64,000 nucleotides of DNA from Pteria penguin. Taxonomy: Eukaryota > Mollusca > Bivalvia > Pterioida > Pteriidae. The stretch lies in contig CM068590.1 in NCBI GenBank assembly GCA_035048485.1, positions 9,723,329 through 9,787,328 of the forward strand. Reading direction: 5' to 3'. The notes below the pieces were generated by a model, which worked only from the letters and a program-made list of their open reading frames with translations, made no database searches and was not told the DNA's origin. This document shows positions 12,241 to 25,764 of the stretch, piece by piece; within the stretch, counting starts at the first letter, position 1, and each line of letters begins with the position of its first letter. The position numbers and the translations under genes are program-made.

Positions 12241-13628
12241 ACTTAGATATCCGCCCTTGGCTTGTTTGATATGTTGTCTTCTGTGCCAAGGCATAATAAT
12301 TCTATACTTCCAGAATCAGTTTATATTTTGTTGTGAAAACAAGTGTCATACACAGTGAAAAAATAATACAGTAGTTACTCATGGCACACCCATATCTCCA
12401 GTCTTAAAATGTAATACTAGCCTCTAAAAAGATTTGTTTTGATATAATAGTTAATTGTTGAATGACTCTGTTTTATACTTGACATAAGTATTTTCCATGA
12501 CACAAGAATTTGTTATCAATTGGTGTCAAAATTCTTGGGTCAAGGTCAAGTGTTTACTTACCAATACCAAATAAGAAAATACGTTTTGTTGCATGATTAT
12601 GACTTGATGACTATGTACCACATCAGACATTACTGAGCCTCTGTTAATAAGAGGTGGGACCTGGTCCTTATTCTTTTCTTCTGCGCATTTAGTCCTAGAT
12701 TCTCTGCCCTTTTCCCACCAAACCCATATCAAAAGTGGGAGAAGGGCAGAAAATTCCGGACTACTGTGTATCTTACAATTGCCCATCGGTACTTTTTCAT
12801 ACAGAAGATAGTGCACGCGTTTGATTATACGATGTCCTGTGATGCTAGCAGGAAGTACACTAATGAAGTTATGTATATCCAATTTATTTGAATAAAACAT
12901 GTAAAACCATTCAAAAGAAATCGTTAATCAACTACGAACCGCGTAAAACCCAGCTGCTCCATTTTATCAGAAAAAGTGTTTTGTTCACATATTCACAATT
13001 ATAATACGCATGACCTACATGATTGAAATTAAACTGTGATTAAATGAACGACAATGTAGTCTACTTCTTCTATTGCCAGTGTTAGTGTCCACGTCCGAGC
13101 ATGCCGAGTTCTTTATTATTCTTTATATCCGTACGTTTTACGCCGTTTGTCTTTTTTTTTTTGTTAAGATTGTCTTGCAAGTTTAAAATCCTGTTACTTT
13201 GGCCTATATCTTGTACATGTAACGCGTCATACTCTGATTGATCCACTTTCGTCGAATGTCAAGCACTTTAGCGCAAAATAGACTTTGTTGACATCAAGCA
13301 AGGTTGGCGAGGACGGACATTTCATTATGAAGTCAGAAGCATAACTGTAAAAAATCGCCTGGTATGCTGCAACGTGGATCGGTGTATCGACGTCCGGTCG
13401 AGCTGCAAATGTAACACAAAACAGAGACAATATTTAAAGGAAAAGTCGTTAGCCGTGGATGGGATACGCTCATTCTATCAGTTTGAAGATTCTCACCCGA
13501 AATTTGGAAATCATTGGAAATCGACTCAAATAACATTAACAAATTCTTTCAACTTTAGCTATTGACTTGTCGACTCAACAAAATTATTAGCGTTTTAATT
13601 CTCATTCTACTATCTATTTTGCTAGTTA
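12241..13628. other. Non-coding stretch with one small hairpin repeat
   Basis: No supported gene. A minus-strand ORF at 12526-12900 covers the hairpin repeat at 12703-12750, and part of its translation resembles the translation of the unrelated-looking foldback at 46.1-46.6 kb. It is therefore repeat-derived rather than an independent gene. Confidence 0.45.
12703..12750. repeat. Short inverted repeat related to the end of the 46.1-kb foldback
   Basis: tctgcccttttcccac is followed by a loop and gtgggagaagggcaga, giving a near-perfect 16-bp stem. The complement of the whole block aligns with the outer end of the left foldback arm at 46123-46175, which shares 'cccttctcccacttttga'. The two are members of one dispersed family. 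Confidence 0.6.
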
Positions 13629-13999
13629 GTTATAATAAATATAAAACATATATACCTTTGATTTTTTGCACCATATGCGCATTTCGACAAGTTATGTCTC
13701 TTCAGTGATGCTCGTGGCCGAATGATTGGATTCTCAAATTATATAAAAATATGAAGAGCAGTGTTGAATGACCGAAAAGTGAACCAAAGAATCTATCTAA
13801 GGACAGAGCTATGCATGAGGGAGATACTCCTTAGTTTTCGAGTGATTTACTTAATTTGATGACTGAAAATATGAAGTATATATATTTAATGTCAGTACAA
13901 AAGCACTGATACCTAGACTTATGATGCCCTCGGGGACTATCAGTCCACCAGCAGTGACACCGGCCTTGTGGTTATAATAAATATAAAACATATATACCT
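13629..13999. repeat. PLE-associated terminal repeat bounded by 29-bp direct repeats
   Basis: An identical 29-bp sequence starting gttataataaatataaaac stands at 13629-13657 and 13971-13999. Between them is a roughly 310-bp block with 'gcgcatttcgacaagttatg', 'cttcagtgatgctcg' and 'ctatcagtccaccagcagt'. The same block, diverged, lies at 44870-45160 immediately before a PLE C-terminal coding fragment. I infer a partial tandem terminal repeat (pLTR-like) of a PLE, left here as a solo remnant. Confidence 0.5.
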
Positions 14000-14295
14000 A
14001 CTAGCCCATTTATAAAGTACGGGTATAACTGGTTGTGTAAACTTTCTCTATATGAATACTCAATGTCGTTTTATTTTCTAATTCTGCGAATAAAACATTG
14101 TAAACATGCTCTTGTGACTAGATCTTTGTCAAATATGATCTTTCGCGCTGTATTATGCCTAAGATGCCGAAAATGCAAAATTCTTATATTCCAAAAATAC
14201 ATACACTTGTGTCTATACCCTGCCCTGTAAACATATCCCGTAATCCATACAGGTGTTAATTGGCAAGCAATCACAATACTGCTTTTGTTTGCAGT

Positions 14296-14730
14296 GACAA
14301 ACTATCGAGGATCTCGGTTATAATTACACATTGAATGCAAGTGACCGAAAAACAGGATTGTCATAATAAATCAACAGACACATGGTGAATGCAATGGAAG
14401 TCCTTTTCAAAGGAAATAATTTTGATTTAATGGCGTTATGAGAGGTAATATATATACAAATATCACAGAGGCAGTATATCTGGTGCAATTTACTATGATA
14501 AACTATTCGCACACCTCGGTTCAACTTTACATTGGTAACAATCAATAACCTCAAGATATTAAGATCACCTCAACATCATATATTCAAAGCAATTTGAAAT
14601 AAAAGATATGACTGAGAGTGAATCTGATGCCACTATATACTTCTATCAATAAATAATGATGGTTCGTTCATTACTTCTCTTTTTTACAAACGTGACGCCG
14701 TTTTCAATTTCATTAATACCAACCTCCATT
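14296..14730 (+). repeat. Diverged interspersed repeat shared with 9-12 kb and 20.6-20.8 kb
   Basis: The first half (14296-14450) matches the 'ggtgaatgcaatgg...caaaggaaa' block of the 9-12 kb cluster. The second half (14510-14730) shares 'tcggtt.aactttacat', 'gatcacctca', 'atgatggttcgtt' and 'acgtgacg..tttcaatttcatt' with 20600-20810. No protein is encoded. Confidence 0.5.
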
Positions 14731-15580
14731 TCCTGAGTTGCAACGTAACTTCCTGTCCCGCACACGGCGTCTTCACAACTTATATGCTATGGCAGCGCAT
14801 GGTCTAAATGTCAAAATTTCTCTGAGAGGAAGGCTTCATGCCACGAAACTCATATCACAAGGCAATCTGATTAAAACCATACCTTTATTCTGCTTCTCGT
14901 GTGTACACGATATTATTCTTTGTTACATGAACTTCAAATTGCGGTTAACACTTTGGTATTTCTTCGTTTTAATAAAAAGTTGTCTTTTGTGCCACAATAA
15001 AATGCTGTACAATTAACATCTAATTGATGAAAGGGTAAGGTCAGGCAAGTGCACATCCGGATGTATTTGGAAACTGATGCATATACAAATACTATAACAC
15101 AATCCAATTAATTAAGAATCCCTTTGTAAAGATAAAACAATGTATTTATTATCACGTTTTCTAATATTACGTCCGCGCAGCCATTTTGACCTCTCGAAAG
15201 ATAAAGAGGTGGCTATGTTTCGTAGCCTCCAGATGTATACCAAATGGATCTGATATCAGAACTACGGTTTCCATTCTGTATTTAACACGGCGGACGCTTA
15301 TAATGTAATCACTACAAGCAAAGTTCTTAAATGTTGTTGACATGTATTTTATTGAAAATGCCTTCCTGTCAAGCTTTTAACTGTAATGAAAGGACTGTCT
15401 GTAAATTTAGACAAATATAACAGAAACATATATATGCTATATGCTGTGCAATAGGACAAATAGCGAGGCATAATATAAATGTGGTTTTAATCAGATTGTT
15501 GAAATTCGTATCATCTTTATATTTTGAATTTATGTTTTATATTCAAAATGTGGTATGTATTTCCATAATAGACCATGTCA
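14731..15580. other. Non-coding stretch; possible third exon of the P2X7-like pseudogene at about 15400
   Basis: On the minus strand a good acceptor (ctaaatttacag) ends near 15404. It is followed by a few codons (SFHY, then a stop or frameshift, then KSLTGRHF in another frame) that weakly resemble the AYRQ-region exon expected downstream of the P2X7-like exon 2. Nothing else is recognised. Confidence 0.25.
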
Positions 15581-15591
15581 AGTAATGTTTA

Positions 15592-15766
15592 GTTGGTTGG
15601 TTGGTTGATTGGTGTTTTACGTCGCTTTCAACAATATTTCACTTATATCGCGACATGGAAGCAGGAGGTTACCAACCTCTTAAACATAGTGGCGCAACCC
15701 GGGAATCGAACCCTGATCGTCGGCGCCGCAAGCCAAGCGCTTAACCACTACACCACGCCTGCCCCT
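15592..15766 (-). mobile_element. tRNA-derived SINE with perfect target-site duplication
   Basis: Read on the minus strand, the element starts with a tRNA-like head. It has a pol III A box (TGGTGTAGTGG) and a B box (GGTTCGATTCC) inside ...GATCAGGGTTCGATTCCCGG. A roughly 75-bp body and a CAAC-repeat tail (ttggttggttgg on the plus strand) follow. It is flanked by agtaatgttta at 15581-15591 and again at 15767-15777, an exact 11-bp target-site duplication. The element lies just downstream of the P2X7-like pseudogene exons. The body was not matched to a named SINE core. Confidence 0.9.
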
Positions 15767-15818
15767 AGTAATGTTTAGTAAACTGGGAAAGTTAACGTAT
15801 TATTTCTCTAACACTTAC

Positions 15819-16977
15819 TTGTTAGACAGTTGATCCCGAGCTCGACCCTATAGTAGTTTATATATCATGACTTGGATGAAAGCCACAGCAAGCACATCGT
15901 GACTAAATACAATTAAATGAAACGAAGGATGCTCTGTGATGCACGTATTATCTTCCATATTTGGTTGAACATATACTCGCATGCTGCACAGCAAATGCAT
16001 TCCTCTGGTGTACCCATTGTTTCACAATTTACACAAGAGCACCATTCTGATACTGGTAATTGTGAATGATTCACACCTGATTCTGATTCTTCCTTGTCAT
16101 CTGGGAGATTCTATAGTATATATAAGAGCACCATTCTGATACTGGTAATTGTGAATGATTTACACCTGATTCTGATTCTTCCTTGTCATCTGGGAGATTC
16201 TATAGTATATATAAGAGCACCATTCTGATACTGGTAATTGTGAATGATTTACACCCGATTCTGATTCTTCCTTGTCATCTGGGAGATTCTATAGTATATA
16301 TAAGAGCACCTTTCTGATACTAGTAATTGTGAATGATTTACACCTGATTCTGATTCTTCCTTGTCATCTGGGAGATTCTATAGTATATATAAGAGTACCT
16401 TTCTGATACTGGTAATTGTGAATGATTTACACCCGATTCTGATTCCTCCTTGTCATCTGGGAGATTCTATAGTATATATAAGATCACCATTCTGATACTG
16501 GTAATTGTGAATGATTTACACCCGATTCTGATTCTTCCTTGTCATCTGGGAGATTCTATAGTATATATAAGATCACCATTCTGATACTGGTAATTGTGAA
16601 TGATTTACACCCGATTCTGATTCTTCCTTGTCATCTGGGAGATTCTATAGTATATATAAGATCACCATTCTGATACTGGTAATTGTGAATGATTTACACC
16701 TGATTCTGATTCCTCCTTGTCATCTGGGAGATTCTATAGTATATATAAGAGCACCATTCTGATACTGGTAATTGTGAATGATTTACACCCGATTCTGATT
16801 CCTCCTTGTCATCTGGGAGATTCTATAGTACATATAAGAGCACCATTCTGATACTGGTAATTGTGAATGATTTACACCCGATTCTGATTCCTCCTTGTCA
16901 TCTGGGAGATTCTATAGTTCTACCACGGAATATTTTGGCTCGAATGCATCTAATCCTAAAATATCGTTTTCTGACAT
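15819..16977 (-). pseudogene. P2X7-C-terminal-domain-like gene, broken, with first exon expanded into a minisatellite
   Basis: On the minus strand an ATG at 16977 opens MSENDILGLDAFEPKYSVVEL, then hits TAG at 16914-16912. The same frame continues NLPDDKEESESG, and ten repeat units later the exon finishes with EWCSCVNC...MGTPEECICC (to 15977). This Cys-rich WCxCxxC...ECxCC motif, preceded by FEPxYSxxEL, is typical of P2X purinoceptor-7 C-terminus-like proteins of invertebrates, to my knowledge. A 74-bp intron (GTATAT...TTTAG, 15976-15903) joins in matching phase (GA+T) to exon 2 (15902-15819). Exon 2 has HDVLAVAFIQ and ARDQLSNK, a second in-frame TAG at 15850-15848, and a GTAAGT donor. Two stops plus the repeat expansion indicate a pseudogene. 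Later exons, including the AYRQ region, were not securely found. Confidence 0.75.
16036..16918. repeat. 89-bp minisatellite, ten units, derived from coding exon
   Basis: Units begin at 16035, 16124, 16213, 16302, 16391, 16480, 16569, 16658, 16747 and 16836, a strictly constant 89-bp step. They differ at only a few sites (c/t in 'acacccgattc', t/c in 'ttcctcc', g/t in 'agagcacc'). Nine extra units of 89 bp add 801 bp, a multiple of three. Each unit carries the complement of the stop-containing CTATAG followed by the NLPDDKEESESG...SEWCSC coding segment of the P2X7-like gene. The uniformity suggests recent amplification or homogenisation. Confidence 0.95.
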
Positions 16978-19153
<2,176 letters not shown>

Positions 19154-19879
19154 TGTTACCTAGCTTTACATATTCCATTACGGCATTATGAGCCTCTTCA
19201 GGTAAAGGAGCATGATAATACAACAAGCAATATAAACATAGTTTTAGATAATAATGGTAACACTAATAATAGAATATCAGATACAGTATACAGAAAGTAT
19301 TTAAAAAACGTATCTGATATAATCTCTCATTTCACTACGTGTATATATCATTTTCTGGTTGTTTGATTTTGATTCTGAGTGAACAAGAACAGAGTATCAA
19401 GTGTTTTCGTGTGCCACACACGATGAACCCAAATAATCTTTTTTGTTAATATTTTCTTTTGATTGATTGTAATAGAAATGTCTCACAATCATACAAAATT
19501 GAATGAGCCCTTAATTCCAATCTCACAGACAGATATATATTACCAGTTAACCGTCGGTTAGTAAATTTAGTACTCGAGTACTCGGTAAAAAATAAATTAA
19601 AAGATAAATAGAATGAAACTGTTATCCCGCTCCGTTTGTTTGTTTGTCTTGTTTTTGTTGCGCAACGGAACACTTTCCTCTATGAATGTTTTGACAATCA
19701 AACAATACACCGTCAGGTATTCACAAATATCGAATTATCAAACCATGAAAACCAGACGTCATGGAAATCACAGACATCAACAATTATTTTTATCAATATC
19801 TTATCACCGCCTGTATATTGCGTCTTCATATTTCAGTTAATACCTAATGCCAGAACGAATACAAAGTATAAAGTTTTTA

Positions 19880-20300
19880 TTCTAAGGTAAAGCGATCTTC
19901 AGATAAACTGTTCAGCCATGTGAGTGGTTTGACTTACAACCTCGCTGAGGATGTTCTGTGGGCGATTCAAGGCTCTGATAGAATAATCAATCATAACTTG
20001 GGTTGAGACCCATTCCGATCATCTTCAACATCGCATTTGACACCTATGCTTCGTATTCACCTGATTAGACAATTCCTGCTTATGCGACGGAGCAGCAGGA
20101 GATGCTTATTATCCATGAATACCTGATCTTACTCCCTTTTCGATTTTGGTATGCACCTTAGTAAATGTTCTTTAGTTTCTGTTTTATTTAATTTTTAAGT
20201 TTTGCATATTATGTATGCATTTCGACATGATTATTGGACCGCTGTATTGGTTTTATCCATTATCCATACATGATATCATTACTGTTCAATATAAACCATA
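19880..20300 (+). pseudogene. Degraded Penelope-like element tail (second subfamily)
   Basis: Scattered matches in the correct order align with the RT C-terminus and 3' tail of the copy at 40.7-41.9 kb. They are 'cgatcttcagataa', 'ttgagacccattccgatcat', 'gcatttgacacct', 'caggagatgctta', 'acctgatcttactcc' and a terminal 'tttatccat.atc..acat'. No open frame survives. This appears to be an old relic just upstream of the ankyrin gene. Confidence 0.5.
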
Positions 20301-20342
20301 AACCGATGTTTCAGATTCATTGAATCCATTCAACTCACAAAT

Positions 20343-20423
20343 ATGAGTGCTAAGCAAGAACGTCAAAACAGTGGAAATTGGCGCATTCCTACATGTAAGG
20401 GTGATTTTTGGCACACCATATGT
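20343..20423 (+). CDS. Ankyrin gene, probable first coding exon
   Basis: An ATG at 20343 opens 27 codons (MSAKQERQNSGNWRIPTC followed by KGDFWHTIC). The exon ends at a perfect GTAAGT donor at 20424 in phase 0. There is no signal peptide or membrane segment. It was chosen as the start because the frame, the exon length (81 bp, as in the next exon) and the donor all agree with the following exons. Upstream PLE debris leaves no obvious earlier exon. A promoter was not recognised. Confidence 0.55.
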
Positions 20424-21222
20424 GTAAGTATCAAAATTTGTCAATTTATCACTTCATTATCATCCATAATATAAATGAAATAATTAATAACAACGGATGT
20501 ACACGCTGTTTTTATTTCTGGGGCATCTTTAGATCGAAGACCATAATTATCTTAGGCGTTTCATTGTTTGTTTGGGTGTTTGTTTGGCAATATGCAATTA
20601 GCATCTCGGTTAAACTTTACATACAGAAACATCTATGACTTTTTGTCGATTAACAAGTCTGTACACAAAGATCACCTCAAAATTGAATATTATGTGAGAA
20701 CCAATGTTTTGTTTTATACCTCAATATACTCCTGTTAATTAGTGATGATGGTTCGTTAGTTATCTTTATGATAAACGTGACGATTTCAATTTCATTGTAT
20801 GCAAATAGGGAACGCTTACTCCTTCTGGTCACCTGGTCTCACTACAATTTCATTTACATTGTACACCATTTTGTCCTTTTATTCCATGGACTTCGGGATG
20901 TGGTTAACCCCTCGATACTTTTTCGGTATTTACTCTCGGTAAATGAGTCCACGTAGACTCATATATTCAATAGACCTTTGGATGCATTGAGGACAGATGA
21001 CTCGGTATAGTTCTTGTGTTCAATTGAACATTGGGGACAAACTTGAAAGAGTTCGATATGGGACCTTATGAAATTGTTTCTAAATTTGAACTATAAATGC
21101 GTTACATTACTATATAGAATTGTATCATTGTGCTGTATATCTTTGTTTTTGACGTTTGAAATGAATTAAATACAAAATTATGTGCATTTTATTAGTAATA
21201 GTACTTTATTTTCTATTTTTAG

Positions 21223-21303
21223 ATGTACATTGAAGGTCTTAATCGGAACGCCATCCTCTCAAAGATACAGAGTGGACATCTTCATTTAAATCAAGAAAAT
21301 GAG
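21223..21303 (+). CDS. Ankyrin gene exon 2
   Basis: The acceptor ttctatttttag precedes 27 codons starting MYIEGLNRNAILSKIQSG and ending NQENE, followed by donor gtacag. The helix-like ILSKIQSGHLHL segment and terminal Asn-rich turn resemble the second half of a diverged ankyrin repeat leading into exon 3. If exon 1 is wrong, this ATG could be the start. Confidence 0.6.
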
Positions 21304-22472
21304 GTACAGAAACAGAGTATTTGTTGTTCTGTGAAATCTTTTGTTTCAACGAATACTATACTGAGTATATTTAAAGCAAGGTCTTCAGCATATGATATAT
21401 ACTCCGCTAAAATTGAGTGCTCAATATCTGGATCTGTTCTTTTATTGATGATATATCCAATCAAATTTAAGCGTAAGAGTTGCTAAGGCGATGCTTGGTT
21501 TAGGGATAAGAAGGAGTTGACGTACTTTTACACCGTACTTCATTTCCCCTTGTCTTTCGAATGAGCAAAAATCAGAGGTCTGGTGTCTTGTTGATACGTA
21601 AAAGATCTTTCACTGTTTTGGTGGGTCCGTTGCATAGGTCGTTTGCTGATGGTAAGGCTAATGTAGTCAACATACAAGTGAATAACCTTGTAGTGATGTA
21701 AAACAACGAATAAACAAATATAAATGATATATAAAATAGACTGCAAATTTTCCAGATACTGTATAGACGTAGCAAATTCAGAGAATGGGCAATGTCTTAA
21801 ATTGAGAAATGTTGCACCACATCGGCATCAAATTATAAAATGAGAGATATTAATCCAACAGGGAACATTTTGCATGAGGTTGAGTGAAGTAACGCCTACA
21901 CACACCCACACATATATATTAGTTTTGATGATACTACATGTATATGTAGCTCCACAACCTGGTTAATTTACTAATATATAATGTTTTCTACACACTTCAT
22001 AGAATATTTCCTGGGAATATTAACACATCTAACTGGCATGTTATTTGTACCTTTCATTTGTTTCTTATTATATTATTTTTTATTTTGACACGACATAGTA
22101 TATTAAATGAAATTATCAAATTGTACAACATTGAATATTTACATAGAAATGCATTTACTTGTTGCACACCGGGAAAGCTTAATGTTTACGAGTTTTCTGT
22201 AAATCATTTAAAATTGTAATACATTATGAAAACATGTATTTAAATATTGGGTCTTTTTCGTTATTCAAAGTTATTTACCATTTGAGCAGATATCTGATGT
22301 CAAACCATTGATATGTCGACGAGTTCTATGGAAACTGGTATAAAAGTTGGGGAAACGATACAGAAAAATTGTAACAAATCACAATGGTATGACGTCGGAT
22401 ACCTACTCATATCGGAAATGATTAATGAAAAGACCAAACTTAAAAAGTTTTTTTTTTTTTGTTTTGTTTTAG

Positions 22473-22571
22473 GGTTGCTGTACTGCATTAATGTTGGCCG
22501 CTCTTATTGGAGATAGAGACCTCGTTGAGATTTTGATACGTAAAGGAGCTCATAAAAACTATGAAAATAAG
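22473..22571 (+). CDS. Ankyrin gene exon 3, one full ankyrin repeat
   Basis: A 99-bp exon (33 codons) between acceptor tttgttttag and donor gtatat. It reads GCC-TALMLAALIGDRDLVEIL-IRKGAHKNYENK. This is a textbook ankyrin repeat: xTALMxAA, a Gly-Asp turn, a second hydrophobic helix, and a GA..N tip. Confidence 0.85.
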
Positions 22572-22848
22572 GTATATAGCAAAACAACGTACCAAATAAT
22601 CAAATATTGTAGAATTGACGTCAAATGGATTTTTTAACGATGGGCTCATAAACATATATCATTTGTTTGTTGATTGAGATAGATAATTAGTTTGAACATC
22701 TAGGCAAATAGGCCATAAGTAAACAAGTATATTGAACCTTGTACTGCTAGGAATAATGAACACATAGGGCAGTTGTTCAATATTAATGTATTCAATATCA
22801 CAGGTAATATTAAAGTGCTTATTAAAAAGATATTATGTTATGTTTCAG

Positions 22849-22947
22849 CATAGTTACAGAGCGCTACACGTTGCTGTTGTATTTGGTAACACAGATTTAT
22901 TTCAAATTCTGACGGAAAATGACGATGATGTAAATTTTCAAGCGGAG
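22849..22947 (+). CDS. Ankyrin gene exon 4, one full ankyrin repeat
   Basis: A 99-bp exon between acceptor tatgtttcag and donor gtaaat, reading HSYR-ALHVAVVFGNTDLFQIL-TENDDDVNFQAE. It keeps the ALHxAxxFGN and VN landmarks. The DDD loop is unusual for the tip. The next exon is 15.7 kb downstream. Confidence 0.85.
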
Positions 22948-25764
22948 GTAAATGAATTAACTTACAAGTATGCAAAAACTTATTCATCCATGAATCTGCT
23001 TCTTTATAATAGTAATAAGATGGAGAAAACCAACTCACGAAACAAAAAATGAATTTGAAGTGTACACAAAAGAGATTTTTATGATCTCACTCTATTTTGG
23101 GGGCTTGCGTGAAACGGAAGGGCAAATAAAGTCAGCAAACCAACGAAGATCCATTCAGAAGCATTCGTGAAACCCCAAAAAGGGAATGGGTTTAGACGCT
23201 CGGAGAAAAAAAGGGTCTACTGCATGTAAACTACACCCATCACTTACGTACAGTAGAAATTATGGCATCGGATTAAATACAAAGTATAGAGAGTGTTATA
23301 GACGGTGTTAGATATGTTCGAAATTCCATTTCAGATTAATATTCAAAATTCCGAATAAAAACATTTTATGAAAAAAACCTTGTTTCTACCAAAGGACAAG
23401 AGATTGTGTGCATTTTAAATCTTACTAACTTGCTTTATTGCCAAACTTACTGAAAACTGATGTATGGTTGGCAAACACTTTCTTAAGGAGCCAAACATAC
23501 TTCTAGTTCTTTCAGGTTGTCAAAATTGTATGTCTGAACGCTTTATCAGCAGGTGTAATGATATAGTGCTTTCCAAGAAAGGCAAGCTTTTTCTATCGTA
23601 TCAGAACTGAATAAATAAAACAGATTCGAATTTCGTAGGAGCATTGTAACTTTTGATCAAAGCAGAATGGTTTTGGTACATTCTGAAAGAGTGTCTTACT
23701 GTACATCTTCTTTTCTTGCTCATCTTCTTGAATAATCTTTACATGATTTCAAATTGCATATATCTTGAAAATATTATTATGTTGGATTTTGGCTTTTGTA
23801 CTTGGACCCTATTGTAAAAATGGTCTGAAACTGGTGTTTTAATAATGCTTAGATTACAAGTATCAACATGGCCAAAGGGTGAATGTTTGAGAACAGATGA
23901 GGAGCATTCACAAATTAGTGCCTCTGTCGTTCACATATAGAATCATATGCCAGTGATAATCTATTATATCGGCAAGTTCCTTGTCTAAAGTATCATCTCA
24001 AAACACAATAACAATATAAAGTAGATTTTAGATTGTATACATATATAATACATGTTATCACCACTTTGAGCCAATCAAAAGCGACGTACTAGTTTTAATT
24101 ATTAAACTTTAAAATATTGAAGATAGATGAAGACATATGAAGCAATATAATCTGCCGGTCATATTGTGTGATGTAAAATTACATAATAGTTCTCATGCTT
24201 CGCAAATTTAAATGTAATTTTAAAACAGTAAAATTGATGAAATCTTTATTTGCGGCCAAATGTGGAAATTGCAATTTGACATATGTTTTCAACATGGAAC
24301 CTGTTTTTATTTTAGGTTGGTGTTTACTACTTTAAACGCGCACTCTTCGCCATACAGTATAAAACCAATAAGAAATCATCCTTTAAGGCAGTTGTGCCCC
24401 TCTCCTCAGTTCTTTGTGTGACATATACATTCATCATAAATTTAAAATGCTTATTGAACAGACAATTAAATACAATGAATTTATGAGGCAAATACAATAA
24501 CAGGTATGAAAATTGATAATAATCTTTTCATTTTAAAACAATTATATTCTTTTAATTTTTAATTTTAATGACTGTACCACTTGTCTTGTCTGTATCTGTA
24601 TAATGCAGTATTGTTCCCAAATTCACATTGTCATATTTGCTTGCACTGAATTTAGTCAGTTTTTGCTTTCTAAATGGAAAACGCAATGATCCCTTCAGTT
24701 CAACTTCACACACACACATTCACACTCACGCGCAGTTTTTTTATTTACACACACACGTGTTTTCCGTAATACCCGAGGTATAAATTTCTTGAGTAACTTT
24801 CCGAGGTATGGCATTTCGCAATGGTAAACTACAATTTCGTAAGTCTTTAGAAAAAAAAATTAAAGTTTTACTCAATAATAATGCAGTTTTCATTTATAAA
24901 CAGCAGCAATTGACAATACAGATAACAATTGATGTATTTATAATAGTAAGGAGATCATTCACATTGAAAATGCACTCATTACAATAACATATCATCACAC
25001 CGAGGTATGCTTTAGCTAGAGCGGACTAAAAGAATAGAGTAACAATTTTAAAACTTGTGATAATCTTTGATGCATTCATAATTTGAAAATATTTTGAAAT
25101 AATAAATATATTGACGAAACCTAGTTAGCCGGCTGTGTTTAGCAATCCTACTTATAATTAATTTATTACCATGTTAAAAAAATATTCAGTAAAACCAATT
25201 TTACCACTTTTATAATGTTACACTGGTCGTTGCTAATCGGAATAAAATATTTTTTCTCTGAGTTGAATTATTTTTCCAGAGTATCACCATTTTACTTTTA
25301 ATAAGATTATTTTAGCGCGATTAACATAGTAGACCATTTTACTCATAATTCGTATTTGAAATATTTTTACAAGGAGTAAATTAATTAAAATAATTTAATC
25401 TTACACTGGCCTACACTGCTAAAAATTAAATAATTTTCACTGGGATAGAATCAACCGATCACACTGTTACATGAAAAGTGAAAAGAGCACAGTCTGGAAA
25501 TTTAACCTCCGGAATAAAAATACAATATAAATATATAAAGTATTTTAATAATGACAATACAAATAAATCATGAAAGAAAAAAAAAGTATGAAATAATTGA
25601 ATTTCATTCTTATATCCAATTGTGAATGGTTGAAGCAACTCTTGTTTTATCTGATGATCTGGTCTGTTTAATCTTTTACACCAGCAGATAAAACTTCTAA
25701 TAAATACACATTTACTTGTAAGAAATATTTTTGACAGCCTAGTTTTTGACACAAATAAATTAAA
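22948..25764. other. Intron sequence, nothing recognised
   Basis: First part of the 15.7-kb ankyrin-gene intron. AT-rich with no ORF of interest. A short (AC)-rich patch lies near 24709-24760, and 'ccgaggtat' recurs near 24772, 24801 and 25001. Confidence 0.5.

Noticed and set aside
12526..12900. 124-codon minus-strand ORF
   Set aside because: It overlaps the dispersed hairpin repeat, and part of its translation recurs in the 46-kb foldback ORF. No splice or domain evidence.
15358..15420. A THAP-like start, MPSCQAFNCNERTVCKFR, on the plus strand
   Set aside because: Only the first Cys pair fits, the frame stops after 20 codons, no continuing exon was found, and the same bases may be the antisense of a tentative P2X7-like exon 3.
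15680..15766. Functional tRNA gene on the minus strand
   Set aside because: A and B boxes are present, but the head is fused to a SINE body with a CAAC tail and target-site duplications. The same holds for 36205-36278 and 57389-57475.
16036..16918. Regular 89-bp repeats considered as a CRISPR array
   Set aside because: The units are contiguous with no variable spacers, the genome is eukaryotic, and the unit is coding-derived.
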